Assembly: GCA_003508835.1 (NCBI GenBank)
Contig: PUFA01000210.1
Coordinates: 872,501 to 936,500, forward strand
DNA from: Eonycteris spelaea
Lineage: Eukaryota > Chordata > Mammalia > Chiroptera > Pteropodidae
DNA: 64,000 bases
Direction of reading: 5' to 3'
The notes under the pieces were generated by a model that saw nothing but the letters and a program-made list of their open reading frames with translations, ran no database searches and was not told the DNA's origin. Below, one piece after another: positions 58,936-64,000 of this stretch (position 1 is its first letter; the number at the start of each line of letters is the position of its first letter). A program made the position numbers and the translations under genes.

Positions 58936-59703
58936 GTGTCTGGACTATAGCAAGCTCCCAACCAATGTCACCTGTTTTTTCTGGGATGGAGTATATGACA
59001 ACCTCCTCAGACTTCGGAGCTGGCCTAGGGAGTGGCTATACCCTGTGGAGTCAAACCTCCCTTTCAGCTTGTTTCCTGTTCTTAAGCTAGGACAGAAGGG
59101 AAATGCAGAAGAGAGAGGTTGTGTTAGAACATGCTTCAAGTTTGGTGTTGGGACAGGGGTAGACCCAGGTCCTGAGTGGGCCACGGGTTGCAGAGGAGGC
59201 CCAGAGACAATGCTCCAAACTTTTTCTCCAGATCGGTACTTCAGAATTACATTCCTCAAGTGTGAAGCAAATAAAAATCTCCATCTCATCTGAAATGCAG
59301 CCTGCCTGGAAGATAAACCTAAATCTGCTATTTTGGGTTTAGTACTTTATTAGCAACAGTCTAGGCACATATCCATTTCTGTGAAATCAGGAGATTTCAA
59401 TAGCTAGACCCACATCATATTCGGGGAAGTAGTCTCTTAAGAAAGGAAACTCATGGCGTGGGCTGTGCCACACCCCCAGGGTCATCGGCTCACCTGAATC
59501 TCGCAATTGTTTGGACTGGGTAAGGCAGACATAATTTTCCCATTAAAAAGCTAGGAAAAACGAGAGCAAAAGAAGCCACGAAAGAACGTGGCTTTCCCCA
59601 TTCGTTCTTCCTAGGTAGGGCCAGTGGGAATGAGCAAGCCTGAGACAGCAGGAGCTCCATTCACCCTGCGTCTTGGGAAATACAGCCCTCTGCCTCAGCT
59701 CCC

Positions 59704-59733
59704 ATTGGCTGCCCCTCCCAGTCGGGTTATAAA
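59704..59733 (+). promoter_or_regulatory. Promoter of the PATE-like gene (CCAAT and TATA)
   Basis: attggct (inverted CCAAT box) at 59704-59710 and TATAAA at 59728-59733 lie 73 bases before the ATG, so transcription should start near 59757-59762. A compact, tissue-type promoter. Confidence 0.75.
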
Positions 59734-59805
59734 GCCGGATTCGCTGGGGCTGAGTGCTAGTTGCTCTGTCTTTCCCTTCTGCTACTCCCTGGTCCTGGGT
59801 TCAAG

Positions 59806-59866
59806 ATGGGTGCACGCTTCCTGCTGCTGCTGCTTGGACTCTCCTTGCTTTGGGGCTCTCTGCAAG
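59806..59866 (+). CDS. PATE-like exon 1: signal peptide
   Basis: MGARFLLLLLGLSLLWGSLQ, a classic signal peptide with a leucine core, then donor gtgagc. The ATG sits in a fair context (caagatggg). Confidence 0.85.
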
Positions 59867-61341
59867 GTGAGCCCCTGTGGGGCAGCTGGGAGGACCGTGG
59901 GTACCGGGTCTCGCGAGTAGACCCATCCAGAGGCTATGGATTGAAGGGTGATGGGGAGTGAGGAACAAGACATGGTGACCTAGCCTTAACCTTAGAGGTG
60001 ATCAAACCTCTCTCTTTCCTCCCCATCTGCTTCTTCCCCTTTGCCCCTCTCTGCTCCTCTTTCCTTTCTTTTTCCTCTGTCCCAATTTTACTTAAGCCTC
60101 AGCCTCCCTTCCCAGCACAGTTTTAATCCCTGATACTCCCCAATTCCTCAAGCTTTCGTGCTGAGAGCCCTAAATTTGAATTGAAAGAGAGCAAAACAAG
60201 TCCTTTGTCTGTGGGCAGTGAAGGTGGGCTGCCACTGCAAAGACTCGGGCCTTCCACGTGGGGTCAGGGGGAGCTGCAGGTTAGGACTTGACCTTTCTCA
60301 AGCCGCACAGTCCATCCTGGGAGTGGAGGGAGATTCCGTCTGTCCTTGAGCACAAGCCCTGCACCCAGAAGCACACATGCCTCCTCCCGTGTCCCTCAGA
60401 AATCACCTACTTTCAGCATTCATCAGGCGGGTAAGAGCCGGTCGTTGTCCAGGCTGCGTCTGGGCCAGAAGAAGTGCTTCCTCTCCTGACCAGCAGGGAC
60501 ACCTGGGCCAGAAATGCCTTATTATGCTGTTTTTGACTTTTCAGCTCTGAGCTGTTTCAGTGTGATCTATTCAACGCCAGTGGGATTTGCAAGAGTGGGG
60601 AAAGCTCCTGTCAGACTGAAGGCAGCCAGTCGTGCTTTCTGAGGAAGGTCTATGAAGGTAAGTGGAGTCTGAGAGGTCTTCTGGGGGTGACCTTTGCCTG
60701 ATTTTGAGAGAGGTAGCTCTCTTAGGAGCCCTGGGGACAGAAGCAGAGAATGTAGGAGCATTTTTTTTTTTCCCTAAGAAGTTAGGAAAGAGTTCCCTGG
60801 ACCTGGTATTGGACTTTCACTGGCCCTTGACCAGACCAATAGACCTATCAGGAGAAAAACTGTTTGTTGAGGGTTCCCTGGGTTCGTGTGTAGTCCCCAT
60901 ACATACTCAAGGATGACAGGAATTGGACTATAAAAATTCCACGGGCACTTGTTTGTGGTAGCAGTCTTGGGAACTGGAGGCCTTGGTGATGGCAAGACTA
61001 GGGGTTGGGAAGGATGGCGCACCTCAGTCATCAAATGGTAGCTTATGTCCCTGCCTACCTGGCATCCTGACTCCTCAGGACAATGTACTGTTTCTCCACA
61101 TTCATTGAATCACTCAGTCTTGCAATAGATATTTAGTTTAACTCTTAGGTGGCAAACATATGAACTTGGAGGCCACAAATCAGAGATCCTATTTTGTTGC
61201 ATTTCTTCCTCTCCAGGTAACAGGCTCCTGTATGGATACCAGGGCTGTGGCGACCTGTGCATCCCCATGTCTTTGATCGGACGAGATGCTCGAGTGGATT
61301 TTTCATGCTGCAGTGACACATCTTTCTGTAACAGGCTTTAG
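59806..61341 (+). CDS. PATE-family secreted Ly6/uPAR protein (three exons)
   Basis: Predicted small secreted three-finger protein of about 99 residues, of the prostate and testis expressed (PATE) type. Exons: 59806-59866 (signal peptide MGARFLLLLLGLSLLWGSLQ), 60545-60657 and 61217-61341, with GT/AG sites and phase 1 introns as in ACRV1 and other Ly6 genes. The mature part has ten cysteines in Ly6/uPAR order, a CC pair and a final C-N-R-L. An N-A-S glycosylation sequon is in exon 2. As written, exon 2 is one base short near 60552-60556 (tgtttcagtg), so the frame breaks between the first and second cysteine; one added base in the TTC-AG stretch restores the family pattern. Likely an assembly error. 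It is not human PATE1 by sequence; which PATE member it is, I cannot say. The span includes introns. Confidence 0.82.
60545..60657 (+). CDS. PATE-like exon 2: first fingers, with a one-base break
   Basis: Acceptor ttttgacttttcag, donor gtaagt. After ALSC in the frame from exon 1, the cysteine pattern continues only in the next frame (QCDLFNASGICKSG, then SCQTEGSQSCFLRKVYEG). Read strictly, a stop follows 33 codons into the exon. Confidence 0.82.
61217..61341 (+). CDS. PATE-like exon 3: last finger and stop
   Basis: Acceptor ttcctctccag. Reads NRLLYGYQGCGDLCIPM, then DFSCCSDTSFCNRL and TAG. Clean. Five cysteines with the terminal CC...C-N pattern. Confidence 0.88.
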
Positions 61342-61788
61342 AGACTTGGCCCTTCCTTACCCTGTTCTCTTGTTCACACGCTTCGGCCTCCCGTTTAAAC
61401 CTTTTCTATACTCCTGTAGCCTTTCCAAGTCCTGAAATCTGCTCCTACTCAGCCACAGGTATTGATGTTTCAACAGCTTAACCCACCAGATGGATGCTTT
61501 CTCCTTCCCCACACTTGGCTCTCAGATTCTCATCTTCCCTTTCTCTCCCTATCCTCCCTTCCTCCCTTCCCACATCATTGGCTGGCATATAGCAAGACCC
61601 GACCCTCCTCTCTTCAACAGATATTTTCTGATTGCTGAGCCCTGTAATTAGGAGCTGATTATATAACCGAATAAGACCTGACCCTGTCCCTCAATATGCC
61701 TTCAGTTTAGCGGCTTCTCTGCTCGGCTGACCAGGGTCACAATGGCTCCAGGATCTGGCCTCCCTCTTATAGATCTTAGGGCTGGAAG

Positions 61789-61792
<4 letters not shown>

Positions 61793-61819
<27 letters not shown>
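61793..61819. repeat. AC dinucleotide microsatellite
   Basis: Thirteen AC units, in the presumed 3'UTR of the PATE-like gene. Confidence 0.95.
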
Positions 61820-61864
61820 TCTTCCTCAGTCTTTCCCTTTTTCCACTGTTTAGCTTTTATTCCT

Positions 61865-61870
61865 AATAAA
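61865..61870 (+). terminator. Candidate polyadenylation signal of the PATE-like gene
   Basis: AATAAA 524 bases after the stop, the first hexamer downstream. Confidence 0.5.
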
Positions 61871-61999
61871 TTCCATATTATTTTAGGCCAGTGTTTGGAA
61901 TTGTTATTTTTATGTTTTAATTATATGAATAGAATGCATATTCAATTAGAAAAAGTATAAAATACTGGCAAAAGTAGACATCACTAGCAATCCCATCCT

Positions 62000-64000
62000 A
62001 TCATGCAGAAACTTACCTTATTTACATTTTCAGGTATTTTTCCAGGCTTTTAAAAGCAGGAGTAGTTTATGATGTGTATCTCTGTGTGTATTTACATATA
62101 AATATATATACTTTACATATATTAAAAAGTTATAACCTACTTTCTAATGCAATATATCATGAACATCTTTCCAACTACTATGCTACCATTGTAGTTGCAT
62201 CATATGACCTACAAAATTTATTGAACACATTCTATATAGTTATTTAGATTATTTTCAATTTTTTAAAAATCAATTTTTTTAAGTCATCATTGTCACACAG
62301 TAAGAGTCGTGCATTTTTAGGTGTGCAGGTCTTTCAAACATGGTCGATTACATCTGGGTTCATGTTGCTGGTGTTTGGGGTTGTGTATGAATGTCCAATT
62401 CTTCTAACACCATTTGTTGAGAAGACTATCCTTCTCCTTTGAATTACCTTGGCACCTTTGTTTACTAGACCTACATATTGGTGTAGTTTTATTTTAGGAC
62501 TCTCCCTTTTCTTTCATTGACCTTCCTGTCTATCTTTATACCAATACCATATCGCCTTGGTTATAGTAAATTTATAGTAAATCTTGAAATTGGGTAGTGG
62601 GGATATTCCAAATGTGTTCTTTCTCTAATTTGTTTAAAATTCTCTAGGTTCTTCGCATTCTTGTAAAGCTTTTCAAATCCGCTTAGTGATTTCTAAAAAA
62701 CGGTGCTTGATGATATTTTGATTGGGATTCATGTTACAAGCGTCCTCTAAGCAATGTTTTAGCTGTGTCCCAAAATTTTTGACATATTGTGTTTTTATTT
62801 GCATTCAATTCAAAATAGTTTGTGTTTTACCAGTGACTTCCTCCTTTCAGCTAAAAGAATGTTTAATTCCCCAAATTTGGACATTTTCCAGTTATCTTTC
62901 TATTACTGATTACTAGTTTAGTTTTATATAGTCAAGAAACATACTTTGTATGATTTAATTTATTTTAATTTGTTGAGGTTTTATGGCCCACAGTATGGTC
63001 TGTCTTGGTCAATATCCCATGTGCACCTGGAAAGAATATGTGTCTACTACTGTTGTGTATTCAACAGATGTCAATTATTAGAAAAAGTAGATTGTGTTTT
63101 AAGGTATTCCATCTAGCAATCTTCTGTCCATTTTTTTCTATCAATTGAGAGACAAGTTTCAAATCTGTAGCAATTATCTGTAGCTATTATTATAATCTCT
63201 GTGTTTCTCCATTCAGTTCTATTGGTTTTTGCTTTTGTGTATTTTGAAATTCTGTTGTTAGTGCAGAAAACATTAAGTATTATTAAGTCTTTTTGGTAGA
63301 TTGACTTTTTAAATAATTAACCTGTTTGTGATAATATTCATTTTCCTGAAATCTGTTTTATCTGATAAAAATATAGATACTCCAGCTTTCTTTGGATTAG
63401 AGTCTGCATATATGTCTTCTTCAATTCTTTAACTTATCTGTATGTTTGTGTGTTTGCTTTTTAAGAATAGCATATATTTGGCCTTGGTTTTTAATATAAT
63501 TTGAAAATCTCTGCTGTTAATTGAAAGCTTTCACGCTACTTAAATTTAATGTAATTATTATTGGGATTGGATTAAAATTTAGCATCTTTTTCATCGTTTA
63601 CTATTTTCCCAGAGAAGAATATAAGTATTTTTTTGTACCTTATTTAGATTGTGTATTTTTATGATTCCATTCTATTTTTATTATTGATTTATTGGTTATA
63701 GCTCTTTTCTAAAATACTTTCAGGGATTCTGAGGCTTAGAGTATACATCTTTAATTTATCAGTTTACCTTAAAATACTTAAAGTGCCCCTTTCTCTTGAT
63801 ATCCTCAAGATTTTCTTTTTATCTTTGGTTTTAAGCAGTTTGATATTGTTGTTTTTAGTATTCTTCCTGTTTGAGGTTACTTTAGCTTTTTCGAATCTGT
63901 GTTTTGATATTTTTCATTACTTTTGGAAAATCTTAGCTATTACATCTTTAAAAAATATTCTGTCCCATTCTCTTTTTTTCTTCTGGGAAACAAATAGCAT
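62000..64000 (-). repeat. Antisense L1, runs off the window end
   Basis: Reverse L1 3'UTR text (ccaactactatgctaccattgt) gives way to ORF2 antisense (ccaattcttctaacaccatt; cccacagtatggtctgtctt; agatactccagctttctttgg). Old and decayed, probably composite. Confidence 0.65.

Overview
This window is nuclear DNA from a placental mammal. Three gene loci can be read with confidence, and the rest is mostly introns and nested retroelements. The gene order is the 3' half of CHEK1 (+), then ACRV1 (-), then a PATE-family Ly6/uPAR gene (+). It matches the CHEK1-ACRV1-PATE neighbourhood known on human 11q24. The LINEs are of laurasiatherian type: a HAL1 element and L1 ends like those of bats, carnivores and horses. 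No Alu, B1, carnivore, ruminant or horse SINE was noticed, and there is one SINE with a 5S rRNA head. 5S-derived SINEs are known in fruit bats, so a bat, possibly a pteropodid, is my best guess (inference, moderate to low confidence).

Layout. 1-27140 holds the last eight coding exons of CHEK1: kinase activation loop, C-lobe, SQ regulatory segment and C-terminal KA1 region. One of its introns is about 14 kb and is filled by nested antisense L1s; others carry a complete 2.3-kb HAL1, an LTR and the 5S-SINE. About 27.1-47.1 kb is a gene-free repeat island between the convergent CHEK1 and ACRV1. It holds two L2 copies, antisense L1s, a HAL1-NOL7 chimeric retro-insertion, an LTR, a gammaretrovirus-like provirus with clear 4-bp target duplications, and a second ERV. 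47.3-52.3 kb is ACRV1 in four intact coding exons. 52.3-59.7 kb is intergenic with old repeats and a small CpG cluster. 59.7-61.9 kb is a compact three-exon PATE-like gene with a TATA box. 62-64 kb is antisense L1.

Genes. CHEK1 encodes the ATR-activated checkpoint kinase and is broadly expressed. ACRV1 (acrosomal SP-10) and the PATE-like gene both encode secreted ten-cysteine three-finger proteins of the male tract. They fit an expanded reproductive Ly6 cluster that starts just beyond a housekeeping gene.

Sequence quality. CHEK1 exons between 6.4 and 11.2 kb carry many one- or two-base indels, nearly all in short homopolymers, yet the splice sites are intact. The ACRV1 reading frame is clean, and the PATE-like gene has one similar break. 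I read these as long-read assembly errors rather than gene death. No new defence, mobile or regulatory system was found. The most informative structures are the nested retroelement insertions whose target duplications can be read directly.
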